Part shown: positions 41,683 to 50,941 of the stretch, in pieces
Layout: each line of letters opens with the position of its first letter
Position numbering within the stretch: position 1 is the stretch's first letter
Assembly: GCA_017887325.1 (NCBI GenBank)
Contig: JAGHIE010000006.1
Coordinates: 1-53,777, forward strand
DNA length: 53,777 bases
Direction: 5' to 3'
Source of the DNA: Oscillospiraceae bacterium
GTDB lineage: Bacteria > Bacillota > Clostridia > Oscillospirales > Ruminococcaceae
The notes under the pieces: model-generated
The model's input: the letters and a program-made list of their open reading frames with translations, nothing else
Databases searched by the model: none
What the model was told of the DNA's origin: nothing
Position numbers and translations under genes: made by a program

Positions 41683-43285
41683 AATAAAATATCAATTATA
41701 TATCTTTTTCTTTATTTTTTGTTTTATTTTAATATCATTGTTCAGTTTTGTTTTTATAAGACTTTGGAATAATTTTTACGATGATACATTAAAAAAAATA
41801 AAATCATACAACGAACAAATATGTCAAAATATTGACCTTAAATTTTCACCAATATTATTAAATATACAAGATATCTCAACTAATGAAGATTTAATTATTT
41901 ACATAGAAAATGGAGATTTACAAAAAGCAAACGATGTTTTAAATCAGTTGTCTTCATCTTTGTTAAATACTAATGTAGGCAAATTAAGTTGTATAAAAAT
42001 AATCAAAGGAAACTCTAGATATATTGATACAAATGTGTCTATTGATGATATTTTTAAACACGATTTAAATGCATCTATAAATAACTTTTACTTTTCTCCA
42101 GTATATAGAAATAATCGAAACGAGTTTGTATTTTCTTTTTATAACAAAATGGATACAAACACTCAAAACACTTATTATATACAACTAGATATTTATGAAA
42201 CAGAAATATACTCTTTTATTCATTATTCTGACTATGATACAAATATTTTTTATAACAACTTTTTGTTATCAAGTACCGATAGAAATTTAATTAAAAAAAG
42301 TTCAAAGCACTATTTTAGGCAAAATAATGATAATTACTTAATATCAAAAAGTAATTTAGGTTTTTACTGTCAAACAGATGTACAAAAAAATAATTTCAAG
42401 GATTTATTTTTTAATAATTATACTGTTATTTGTATAACTATTCTTATCACTATTATGTTAACTGTTTTTTTCCTATATACTATCATCTCTTATATAAATT
42501 CGAGATTTAATATTTTAAAAGAAAAAATACAATTGCTTGGTGATTGGAACTTTACAAAACAAATAGAAATTGAGGGTAATGATGAGTTTAGCGACTTATC
42601 TATACAAATTGATAAAAACAGATATAAGATTTGGTCGCTTTTACAGGAAATAAATTCTATAAACAAATTAAAACGACATGCCGAAATAAAAGCTTTGCGT
42701 TCTCAAATTAATTTCCATTTTCTATTTAATTCTCTATCAACAATAAAATGGTTAGCAAAAACAGGTCAATTCTTTTTAATAGAAGAAAGTGTTGGGCATC
42801 TATCAACATTTTTATATTATTCATTAAGCATACAAGAAGATACTGTTCCTCTAAAAAAAGAAATAGAACAACTTACAGCTTATATCAATCTTCAAAAATT
42901 AAAATATCTAAATGAAATTTACTTTAATATAGAAATTGATGAAGATATGATGGAGTTTAAAACTACAAAAATAATATTACAACCTTTAGTTGAAAACTGC
43001 ATATATCATGCTAGAAGGAATGACGGTTCATGCTTAAATATAGTAATCTATGGATATTATGATGAAAAACAATATTACTTAGTTATCGAAGATGATGGTT
43101 GTGGTATAAGTGAGGAAGATATTCAAGCAATATACAATAAAACTATTAAACCAAAAAACAACGGGTATGGTTTACAAAATATCATAGATAGAATAAAATT
43201 TGTAAATAATGGCTCTATCGAAATTGAAAGTGTTGTTGATGAATACACAAAAATAACTATTTGTCAACCTATAGATAATTGCTAA
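41660..43285 (+). CDS. yesM: YesM-type sensor histidine kinase
   Basis: 541 residues from ATG 41660, which AGGTG precedes; a GTG at 41651 coincides with that site. Two membrane helices (about 12-35 and 254-278) enclose an extracytoplasmic sensor domain. A HAMP linker follows, then His_kinase (PF06580): LRSQINFHFLFNSLSTIKW with phospho-acceptor His 353. The usual motif is QINPHFLYN, so the Pro is replaced by Phe here. The ATPase domain has QPLVENCIYHA, DDGCGISEED and GYGLQNIIDRI. Its gene overlaps yesN by 23 bases. Confidence 0.92.
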   Translation: MKWMHKYKIKYQLYIFFFIFCFILISLFSFVFIRLWNNFYDDTLKKIKSYNEQICQNIDLKFSPILLNIQDISTNEDLIIYIENGDLQKANDVLNQLSSSLLNTNVGKLSCIKIIKGNSRYIDTNVSIDDIFKHDLNASINNFYFSPVYRNNRNEFVFSFYNKMDTNTQNTYYIQLDIYETEIYSFIHYSDYDTNIFYNNFLLSSTDRNLIKKSSKHYFRQNNDNYLISKSNLGFYCQTDVQKNNFKDLFFNNYTVICITILITIMLTVFFLYTIISYINSRFNILKEKIQLLGDWNFTKQIEIEGNDEFSDLSIQIDKNRYKIWSLLQEINSINKLKRHAEIKALRSQINFHFLFNSLSTIKWLAKTGQFFLIEESVGHLSTFLYYSLSIQEDTVPLKKEIEQLTAYINLQKLKYLNEIYFNIEIDEDMMEFKTTKIILQPLVENCIYHARRNDGSCLNIVIYGYYDEKQYYLVIEDDGCGISEEDIQAIYNKTIKPKNNGYGLQNIIDRIKFVNNGSIEIESVVDEYTKITICQPIDNC

Positions 43286-43316
43286 AAATATCAAAATAAT
43301 GTTTATAAACAAAAAA

Positions 43317-43342
43317 GATTACCTAAAAAGGTAATCTTTTTT
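43317..43342 (+). terminator. Terminator of yesNM
   Basis: GATTACC (43317-43323) pairs with GGTAATC (43330-43336) followed by TTTTTT, with A residues in front. Confidence 0.85.
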
Positions 43343-43411
43343 ATGTAATTCAATTGTTAAATTTGTTTTAAATTATATCATAATTTTATCAAAAACAAAG
43401 TATATAATACA

Positions 43412-43605
43412 AACATCAAGATAAATGAACATCTTGATATGTCTTTATACTTCCTTTTTGTTTAATTTTTTTGTTAATGGTTTACTTATATAGTAAACCA
43501 TTACATTCAAATTTATTTTCCTAAGATTTATTAAATAAAATGCTAAAATTCTTAGCGACTTTTTTTAACTGTCTAGTTTATTATAACTAGTACAGTTATT
43601 TTTTT
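43412..43605 (+). ncRNA. Candidate small RNA: three hairpins with own terminator
   Basis: Behind the yesNM terminator, 43343-43622 has no ORF but three hairpins. ATCAAGAT (43415-43422) pairs with 43431-43438. AATGGTTTACT (43476-43486) pairs perfectly with 43492-43502. TAACTGT-CTAGTT (43566-43578) pairs with AACTAG-ACAGTTA (43585-43598) and is followed by TTTTTTT, a full intrinsic terminator on the plus strand although no gene precedes it. A TATAAT at 43403-43408 could be a -10, but no good -35 is visible. A short regulatory RNA of about 190 bases would explain the arrangement; no known family is recognised. Confidence 0.35.
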
Positions 43606-43622
43606 GCATAAATATACAAAAC

Positions 43623-43889
43623 TTAGTCGCTTATTTTAGAAATCAAATATTTTGCATTATCATAGTCTTCTTTTCGTACATAAATAATATATTCATACTC
43701 TAATCTAATATTTTCTCCAAATGTGCCTGTATGAGAACGAGAACCAGCACTAAATGAAGATGGATTTTTTCTGTCTATAATTTTAACATGATATTTTATA
43801 TTATTGTTTGCTAATATTGAACGAATTTCAGATTGTCTTTTCATACTATAAGTTACAATAAGTTCTTTCCTATTAAAAATAGTAATCAT
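43623..43889 (-). CDS. Small DUF2007-like protein
   Basis: 88 residues from ATG 43889 (AAAGGAGGAG in front; the frame extends to 43937 without ribosome binding site). MITIFNRKELIVTYSMKRQSEIRSILANNNIKYHVKII and YEYIIYVRKEDYDNAKYLI resemble the ferredoxin-like DUF2007 (putative signal-transducing) domain. Function unknown; single-gene unit, cytoplasmic. Confidence 0.6.
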   Translation of the reverse strand: MITIFNRKELIVTYSMKRQSEIRSILANNNIKYHVKIIDRKNPSSFSAGSRSHTGTFGENIRLEYEYIIYVRKEDYDNAKYLISKISD

Positions 43890-43965
43890 AAAAATTCTCC
43901 TCCTTTTATTCTTCCTTAAATTAATAATACCACTCATATTTTATTATTTCAATTACTAACTAAAT

Positions 43966-43999
43966 AAAAAAGGTATAGAGCTAAGCTCTATACCTTTTT
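43966..43999. terminator. Bidirectional terminator behind the GH85 gene
   Basis: AAAAAGGTATAGAGCT and AGCTCTATACCTTTTT form a near-perfect hairpin. It ends the GH85 transcript on the minus strand, just upstream of its stop codon side at 44005. Confidence 0.85.
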
Positions 44000-44004
44000 A
44001 TAAA

Positions 44005-47000
44005 TTATTTTTCTTTTCGTTTTTTTAGTGTAATAACACCTATTAAACCTAAAGCACCTAGTAATGCTGTCAATCCAGCAGCAAATCCACTCATATCATC
44101 AGAAGTTTTTGGAACATCTGTATCGCCTTTGTCTTTGTCAGAATCTGGTTTAGTGTTTGGTTTATCTTCTGGTTTTTGATCTGGTTTATCTTCAGGATCT
44201 GGGTTTTCTGGATCTGGATTTTCAGGGTCTGGGTTTTCAGGATTTTTAACTAAAGAATTAACAGCTGTTTGTAACTCTGTTTTAGCTTTGTCAACTTCGT
44301 CTTGTGTTGCATTTTCATCAGCTAATACTAAGTTAGCATTATTTAATGCTGTTTGTAAATTGTTCCAAGATTCTTTAGTATAATCTTTTTCAGACAAGTT
44401 TGCAACACTGTCTATAACAGCTTTTAGCTCATCTTTATTAGCTTTCATTACTAATTGTTCTTTTGCAGCTTTCAATTCTTGAACAGTAGTATCAACTGTT
44501 TCTTGTGTAGCATTTTTATCTTCTAATACTGATTTAGCTTTTTCCATTACAGCATTAAATTTTTCTACTGTTTCTGGTGTGTATACGCTTAAATCAATTT
44601 CAGAATATTCATTTACTAACAATTGTAACGCTGATTTATCTGGACTTACTTCTAAGTTAGAAATTGCAGTTGCTAAATCGTTCCAAGCTTTTGAAATTTC
44701 TTCTGCTGTTGCTTGTGTATTATCAAGTACAACTTTTGCATTGTCAACAGCTTGTTTAAATGCGTCAATACCTTGTTCGTTGTATCTGTCTAAGTTATTC
44801 ATGATATTTAGTGCACTATCATATAAGTTTTGTAATTTTTCTCTTTCAGTTACAACTATATCTAAATCCATTAAAGCTTTTAATAAGTCATTAGTAGCTT
44901 TATTAACTTCGCCTAATGTTGTAAATTCTTTAGCTCTAACTTCTTTAGCATTATTTAAAACTACATCTAAGTTTGCAAGTAAATCTTCTGGTACATCTAC
45001 TGCTTGTTGTTTAAATTCTTCTGCTAATTTAATAGCATTGTCTAAACCATCAACATCAATAATTTCTAGTTTAGTTTGTCCTAAAACATTTCCATCAGCT
45101 GAGTTATAAGTAATGTTATAAACACCACTTGTTCTTTCCATTGGGTTTGTAACATCTTCGCCTTTTAAGTTTTTGATAGAAACTGTTGTTCCTTCTGGTA
45201 CAACTTTAGGATTATAGTCTTGTGCAATCCATTCAGAACCTTCTACTGTTGAATATGGGTCACCATTTAACAATGTTGCATTTTCATATGCTTTTGCTAA
45301 ATAAGTCATAACATCAATAGGTTCTACATCTTCTTTAGCTTTTTGAACAGACATATTTTCTGCTAAGCTAATGTTTACACTTGGGCGTTGTTCATTATAG
45401 AACACACCAAATTGTTCATATGGTCTTGCATATACTTCAAATTCTGTAATACATGTACTATCATCATTTGCTGTATATCTAAAGTATCTAGCTTTTACTT
45501 TTTCATCAAGTTTTAGAACATAGTTAGTATCTGTATTTGGATTTTCATCACCATGAACTTTTAAGTCTGTCCAAGTTTCGTTATCTTCTGAAACTTGCAT
45601 AGTAAACTTTGTACCTTTTAGATTTTCAGCTTGGAAATAAACTTTTATTTCTTCTAAATCTTCAACAGCACCTAAATCTATAGTAACATTTTTGCCTTTA
45701 GATAAGTATAATGGACGGTCGGCTGATACATCTCCGTCAACAACCATTGTAGGATTGCTCATCCAGCTATTACTTGTTACATCTTTTTTCAATGCAATAT
45801 TTTGTAATTCACCATATTCTGGAGTTACAGGATTTTGTTCTAAATAATCTTTAATTTCTTTTATAAAGCTACCCTCAGAAGTATTTTCTGCTAAATTCAA
45901 TTTATTGTTAGAAATATCTACAGCGTAAATATCTTTATATTCACTGCCACTAGATGTTTTTAATGATTCTAAACCTAAACCATTTAGATAAATTCTTGAT
46001 AATTTTGTACTACCAGTAATGTCAACATCTTTTAATTTGTCAAAACCTTTTAGTGCATCTTTATTGATTCTAGTTAAGTTTGGCATATCCTTCATGCTTA
46101 AAACTTCTAAAGATGTTGGTAAAATATCTTTATCAATAGAAGCAACTGAAGAACCGTCTAAAATTAATCCTTTTAATCCACTAATTTTGCTTAAACCAGT
46201 TAAATCTTTAACATCTAAATTTGTTAAATCTAATGTACCTTTAAAGTTCAATACATCAATCAATTTTTCACTTACTTGGTCTTTTAAAGCTTGTCTTAAA
46301 ACTGGATCTGGGAAGTCGGATTCATCTATTATATCTTTATCAGTAACTTTTATACCATTTAAGAAATAAATATTAGTTGGTTCTGAGAAGTTTCCAGTAT
46401 AGTCTTCAACAACAATTTCTAAAGTACCTGTCAATGATGGAATTTGTGTTGTCATTTTTGTTGCTGCTCTAATAGCATTAGGAGCTGCATCACCAAATGA
46501 AGCAAATTTATTAGAGAATGTTAATGTTTCCCCATTAAATTTGGCATGAATCTTGAACCAGTCATTAGGGTCTGGACACCAGAATGTTAATGTTCTGATA
46601 CTAGGGTCTGTCAATTCAACTTTTTCTGGGTCATAACTTTCAACTGTTGTATCTTTTAATTTACCAGTAATATTTACAGGATTTCCTTTTGTTCCATCTT
46701 CAAAAACAGTTACAACTGAAACATTGTATTTTTCTCCAGCATTATGTGGTACTTCTATTCTTGCAGATGTTTGTCCTTTGTCAACAGTTGTTGTCCAGCT
46801 TGATTCTTTATCTTTATTATCGTCTAAAGTAACTGTAATTTCTAAGTTTTTGTAATCTACTGTAGGATTTTCCCAAGATAAGTTTATAGCACCTTCTTCA
46901 GCAGATTGTGTTACACTACCTCTTACTTCAAACTCAGGTTTTACTATTACTTCTTTTTTCTCTTCTTGAACTTTTAAATTGCTAACTGTTTCTTTATAAT

Positions 47001-49200
47001 TGTAGCTAATAACTGCTGGTTCGCTCTTTTCACCGTTTTTACCGACAGCAACTAATTCTAATTTAACACTATCATTTTCATCTAATAAAGATTTAATGTA
47101 GTAGATATCGTCATAAATACCACCAACAAATATTTTTTCTCCATTTGATAGTGTAGCTGTAATTTCATATTTATCTACTTCGTCAAAGTCTGCAATATCC
47201 CAATTTACAATCATTTCATCATCGTCAAATGCTCTTGAAATTGTAAAGCCTGTTGGTTTTGCAGGCGCTTTTTTACCATCTGTAACAACTATTTCACCAA
47301 TGTTCATTTGATAATCTGTTGCTGTACCGTCAAATACTAAATCAATTGCTGCAATTTGTTTACCTTTATATTTAGATAAATCAACTGTTGCAGTTGTCCA
47401 ATCACCTTTTGTTTGACTGTCTTTTATATCTAATTCAACAACTTTTGATGCATCGTCTTTAAATACTAAGCCCAATTTCATTGTAGCTTTGTCATCAGAT
47501 GATTTTTTATATGTAATTTTAACTTCACTGCTATCTTTAACATCTAAATCTGTTTTATAAAGATGCATTGTGTTTTTAGCATTAATATCACCATAAACTA
47601 CTAATGATGAACCGCCTTCATAAGCACCAATTTGTGTGAAAGGTAGTTCCATTAAATTGCCATCTTTATCTCTACGAGTTTCTTTGCTACCGTAGTCGAA
47701 ATCAGCTTCTAGTGGAGATTTATCACCTTCTACATCAAACCACCATTGCCATGTTAAAGGAATATCTTGAATATTGATATTAGACCATTCTTCGTCAGAA
47801 CTTACTTTACCATCTGTAAAGTATTGAACACCTTTACCAGTATTAAAGTTAGAGTAGAAGTTTGTTCCGTCGATAACAGATCTTTCACTTGTAAAGTCTG
47901 CTACACCTACCCATTGGCTAGCGTCATCTACAAATACATCTGATCTTGAATATCCATCTTTATCACCTGTATTAGTAGGGTCTGTCATAACACCTGAATA
48001 ATACATTCTTTCTCTTTCTTCTATCATCCATTGATAGTCAGTATTTTGAAGTTTATCTTTATCTAAAGCTCTTTGATAATAGTCTGATGGTGTAAACAAA
48101 GCAATACTTGCTCTTGGATTTTTTGTACCCGGTGCGTAAAGTTGTTCTATTTCTTCTGTAGTATTATGTCCACCATGGAAACCACCTTGGTTAGCTTCTA
48201 CGCCATAGAACACTTGTTTAAATGGATCTAAACCATTTTTTTCAATATAGTCAAAGTTTTCACCTGGTCTGTCCAAATTGCCTGTCCAACCATAGTTAAC
48301 AAAAACAGAGTCTTGAATTTTTTCTTTTTCTCCATCTCCGTCAACATCATAGTTTAACCATTGTTCTTTATTTTCATTCATTGAGCTATTTACATCATAA
48401 TATTGTGTATATAGTCCAGCATCTTCTAATGTTTTTAAGAATAATTTTTTAGATTCTTGATATTTTGGAGCTACAGCTTCTTCTGCGTTAAAGAAATATC
48501 CGTCATATCCAAAATAGTTTGCCATTTCAATTAATTTTTCAGCTACTGGGAATTTTCCATTTTCATCTTGAACAAATAATTCGTTTATTGTTTGTCCTTG
48601 TCTATAATATTGGTCAAAATAAATACAAGCTATAGATTTAACACCGTTTTTATGTGCTGCATTTGTATAAGCTGGGTTTGGTATATTTAAAACACCAAAT
48701 TCAAAATATCTTTTTTCCCAACCTCTATCAGTAGAATCTTCATATTCTCTGTCATACAAATCTTCTGGTGTTGTTGCAGTCATAGCACCATGCCATGGTG
48801 AGAAATAGTCTGCGTATTGCCAGTAGTTTAATGTATAATAACCAAAAGTATTGTTGTACATCATACCATCAGAAAATACATTACCATAGTCGCCTTGCAT
48901 TAGCATAACTTCTGCATTTGCATCTAAGTCTGGATTTGCTTGAGTTTCTCTAAATTGTTCATTTCTTTCTTGTAGAGGAATTTTAGCTCTCATAAATTCA
49001 GCACCTGGATCTTCTTCAGGTGACCAATCTCTAATATCCCACACACGATATCCTGAAAATTTTGGTTGATTTGCTTTTCTTGCTTGTTCCCCTGTCATAG
49101 GCAAAGAGTCTGTTGCAAAAACTGATGTTGGTATAACACTAGCAGTTAAAGCACAAGCTAAAACAGCACAGAAAAATTGTTTCATCTTTTTCTTATTCAT
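44005..49200 (-). CDS. Large cell-wall endo-beta-N-acetylglucosaminidase (GH85) with accessory domains
   Basis: 1731 residues from ATG 49200 (TTAGGAG). Signal peptide about 1-30. GH85 catalytic domain about 45-380, with the catalytic Asn and Glu as N238-A-E240 in GYDGYFFNAEEA. It cuts the GlcNAc-GlcNAc core of N-glycans. Following are a carbohydrate-binding beta domain (about 530-680), Fn3-like domains, a leucine-rich stretch (about 1010-1120), an F5/8 type C (discoidin) domain (about 1155-1290), an Ig-like piece, and several FIVAR helical repeats (about 1420-1660). A PENPDPENPD linker, VPKTS, a hydrophobic helix and KKRKEK form a variant sorting signal. It should act on the cell surface on host or dietary glycoproteins. 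No N-glycan importer is next to it. Confidence 0.9.
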   Translation of the reverse strand: MNKKKMKQFFCAVLACALTASVIPTSVFATDSLPMTGEQARKANQPKFSGYRVWDIRDWSPEEDPGAEFMRAKIPLQERNEQFRETQANPDLDANAEVMLMQGDYGNVFSDGMMYNNTFGYYTLNYWQYADYFSPWHGAMTATTPEDLYDREYEDSTDRGWEKRYFEFGVLNIPNPAYTNAAHKNGVKSIACIYFDQYYRQGQTINELFVQDENGKFPVAEKLIEMANYFGYDGYFFNAEEAVAPKYQESKKLFLKTLEDAGLYTQYYDVNSSMNENKEQWLNYDVDGDGEKEKIQDSVFVNYGWTGNLDRPGENFDYIEKNGLDPFKQVFYGVEANQGGFHGGHNTTEEIEQLYAPGTKNPRASIALFTPSDYYQRALDKDKLQNTDYQWMIEERERMYYSGVMTDPTNTGDKDGYSRSDVFVDDASQWVGVADFTSERSVIDGTNFYSNFNTGKGVQYFTDGKVSSDEEWSNINIQDIPLTWQWWFDVEGDKSPLEADFDYGSKETRRDKDGNLMELPFTQIGAYEGGSSLVVYGDINAKNTMHLYKTDLDVKDSSEVKITYKKSSDDKATMKLGLVFKDDASKVVELDIKDSQTKGDWTTATVDLSKYKGKQIAAIDLVFDGTATDYQMNIGEIVVTDGKKAPAKPTGFTISRAFDDDEMIVNWDIADFDEVDKYEITATLSNGEKIFVGGIYDDIYYIKSLLDENDSVKLELVAVGKNGEKSEPAVISYNYKETVSNLKVQEEKKEVIVKPEFEVRGSVTQSAEEGAINLSWENPTVDYKNLEITVTLDDNKDKESSWTTTVDKGQTSARIEVPHNAGEKYNVSVVTVFEDGTKGNPVNITGKLKDTTVESYDPEKVELTDPSIRTLTFWCPDPNDWFKIHAKFNGETLTFSNKFASFGDAAPNAIRAATKMTTQIPSLTGTLEIVVEDYTGNFSEPTNIYFLNGIKVTDKDIIDESDFPDPVLRQALKDQVSEKLIDVLNFKGTLDLTNLDVKDLTGLSKISGLKGLILDGSSVASIDKDILPTSLEVLSMKDMPNLTRINKDALKGFDKLKDVDITGSTKLSRIYLNGLGLESLKTSSGSEYKDIYAVDISNNKLNLAENTSEGSFIKEIKDYLEQNPVTPEYGELQNIALKKDVTSNSWMSNPTMVVDGDVSADRPLYLSKGKNVTIDLGAVEDLEEIKVYFQAENLKGTKFTMQVSEDNETWTDLKVHGDENPNTDTNYVLKLDEKVKARYFRYTANDDSTCITEFEVYARPYEQFGVFYNEQRPSVNISLAENMSVQKAKEDVEPIDVMTYLAKAYENATLLNGDPYSTVEGSEWIAQDYNPKVVPEGTTVSIKNLKGEDVTNPMERTSGVYNITYNSADGNVLGQTKLEIIDVDGLDNAIKLAEEFKQQAVDVPEDLLANLDVVLNNAKEVRAKEFTTLGEVNKATNDLLKALMDLDIVVTEREKLQNLYDSALNIMNNLDRYNEQGIDAFKQAVDNAKVVLDNTQATAEEISKAWNDLATAISNLEVSPDKSALQLLVNEYSEIDLSVYTPETVEKFNAVMEKAKSVLEDKNATQETVDTTVQELKAAKEQLVMKANKDELKAVIDSVANLSEKDYTKESWNNLQTALNNANLVLADENATQDEVDKAKTELQTAVNSLVKNPENPDPENPDPENPDPEDKPDQKPEDKPNTKPDSDKDKGDTDVPKTSDDMSGFAAGLTALLGALGLIGVITLKKRKEK

Positions 49201-49255
49201 ATTTATTCTCCTAACGAAAATACACATATTATATGATATATCAAATGATACATAT

Positions 49256-49284
49256 ATGATACTATACGACATATTCATTGTCAA
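49256..49284 (-). promoter_or_regulatory. Promoter of the GH85 gene
   Basis: Minus strand TTGACA (49284-49279), 17-base spacer, TATCAT (49261-49256), 56 bases before ATG. The palindrome TGATATATCA (49234-49243) lies downstream and could be an operator. The region 49285-49542 is otherwise plain AT-rich sequence with a TATAAT (49520-49525) for gtrA. Confidence 0.7.
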
Positions 49285-49557
49285 TAAAATATTAAATACT
49301 ATTTATTTTTTTGTACATTTCACCCAAGTATATTTTATATATTTTATGAAAAATACAAAATTCATTGTTTTTTATTATAAATTATATATAATTAACAAAT
49401 AAAAATAATAAATTTACAACCAATATCAATATGATATACTAAACTCAATATATTGTATAAAAACAATGCCCCTGCCTATAATTTACACAAGTCTGATTTA
49501 TTTTAATGTGTATATATGGTATAATGTAGATTATAATTTAGTGTGTTTAAGGTTGTG

Positions 49558-49971
49558 ATGTTTTTGCTTAAAAAAATTAAAAAAAAGTTTTTTACAAAAC
49601 AATTTTTATCCTTTTTAATAATCGGTTTTGTAAATACATTAACAGCACAACTTTTATATTTGTTTTTTGTTTGCCTACATATAAACGCAGGTTTTTCTAG
49701 CATTTTAGGAGATGTAATAAGTGTAATTGTATCGTATATTTTAAATATAAAATTTACTTATAAAGTAAAACACAATATAAAATTATTTGTATCATTCCCT
49801 ATAAGCTATATACCTGGTTGGATAATAAACTACTTATTAGTTTTATTATCTATTTTCTTAGGAATTGACAAAATATACGCCAAAGCAATATCACTTCCAA
49901 TAACTATACCAATTAACTTTCTAGTTATGAGCATTATAATGAAATTAAAAGGAGAAAAGAACAATGATTAG
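49558..49971 (+). CDS. gtrA: GtrA-like membrane flippase
   Basis: About 137 residues with four membrane helices. FLIIGFVNTLTAQLLYLFFV and ILGDVISVIVSYILNIKFTYK match the GtrA/DPMS family, which flips undecaprenyl-phosphate-linked sugars. ATG 49558 is chosen (AAGG in front); a GTG at 49543 is in frame without a ribosome binding site. The stop overlaps the following glycosyltransferase by eight bases. Confidence 0.85.
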   Translation: MFLLKKIKKKFFTKQFLSFLIIGFVNTLTAQLLYLFFVCLHINAGFSSILGDVISVIVSYILNIKFTYKVKHNIKLFVSFPISYIPGWIINYLLVLLSIFLGIDKIYAKAISLPITIPINFLVMSIIMKLKGEKNND

Positions 49972-50887
49972 CGTTATAATACCATGCTTTAACGAACAAG
50001 AATCAATCCCATATTTTTATGATGAAATAACCAAAGTATCTAACCAAATGAATGAATATGATTTTGAATATATATTTATTGATGACGGCTCAAAAGACAA
50101 AACTATTGATAAATTAATCGAGTTATCACAAAAAGATACACGAGTAAAATATATCTCATTTTCAAGAAATTTTGGAAAAGAATCTGCAATATTTGCAGGG
50201 CTTGAAAATTCTAAAGGTGATTATGTAGTTATAATGGATGCTGATTTGCAAGACCCTCCTGCACTATTGCCTGAAATGATGAACTTGATTAAAAATGAAG
50301 AATATGACAGCGTTGCAACTAGACGAGTAAGCAGAAAAGGCGAACCACTTATCCGTTCTTTCTTTGCTAGAATGTTTTATAAAATAATAAACAGAATATC
50401 TGACACAGATATTGTAGACGGTGCAAGAGATTTTAGGCTTATGACAAGACAAATGGTTGATGCTATATTAGATATGAAAGAATATAATCGTTTTTCAAAA
50501 GGGATTTTTGGTTGGGTTGGATTTAACACAAAATGGCTAGAATATGAAAATGTAGAAAGAGTAGCTGGTGAAACTAAATGGTCTTTTTGGAAACTGTTTA
50601 AATATTCTTTAGAAGCTATTACAGCTTTTAGTATTCTCCCTTTGCAAATAGCTTCTGTGCTTGGCGTTTTACTTTCTATAATAGCTTTTATTATGGTAGT
50701 TTTTATAGTAATAAGAGCGTTAATTTTTGGTGACCCTGTAAGTGGTTGGCCATCTTTGATGTCTGTAATTGTAATGATTGGTGGTATACAACTACTAACC
50801 ATTGGCATTTTGGGAAACTATTTGGCAAAAACTTATTTGGAAACTAAAAAAAGACCTATATATATAGTAAAAAATAAGAATATATGA
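49964..50887 (+). CDS. gtrB: GtrB/DPM1-like polyprenyl-phosphate glycosyltransferase
   Basis: 307 residues. GT2 domain about 1-230: ISVIIPCFNEQESIPYFYDEI, YIFIDDGSKDKT, YISFSRNFGKESAIFAGLENSKGDYVVIMDADLQDPP. Two C-terminal membrane helices (about 233-285) and the GNYLAKTYLETKKRPIY ending are typical. It transfers a sugar from UDP- or GDP-donor to undecaprenyl phosphate; GtrA flips the product for decoration of wall polymers. The usual third gene (GT-C transferase) is absent, so the acceptor is unknown. Confidence 0.92.
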   Translation: MISVIIPCFNEQESIPYFYDEITKVSNQMNEYDFEYIFIDDGSKDKTIDKLIELSQKDTRVKYISFSRNFGKESAIFAGLENSKGDYVVIMDADLQDPPALLPEMMNLIKNEEYDSVATRRVSRKGEPLIRSFFARMFYKIINRISDTDIVDGARDFRLMTRQMVDAILDMKEYNRFSKGIFGWVGFNTKWLEYENVERVAGETKWSFWKLFKYSLEAITAFSILPLQIASVLGVLLSIIAFIMVVFIVIRALIFGDPVSGWPSLMSVIVMIGGIQLLTIGILGNYLAKTYLETKKRPIYIVKNKNI

Positions 50888-50927
50888 AGAAAGAGCAACT
50901 TAAAAATTTTTTTTAAGTTGCTCTTTC
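50888..50927. terminator. Bidirectional terminator between gtrB and the solute-binding gene
   Basis: AGAAAGAGCAACTTAAAAA pairs with TTTTTAAGTTGCTCTTTCT around a T-rich loop. It serves both converging genes. Confidence 0.85.
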
Positions 50928-50941
50928 TTTGGCAATGTTTA

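Noticed and set aside
49090-49120. LPMTG motif just after the signal peptide of the GH85 protein
   Set aside because: It is near the N-terminus, not followed by a hydrophobic helix and basic tail, so it cannot be a sortase site. The C-terminal VPKTS has the right context.
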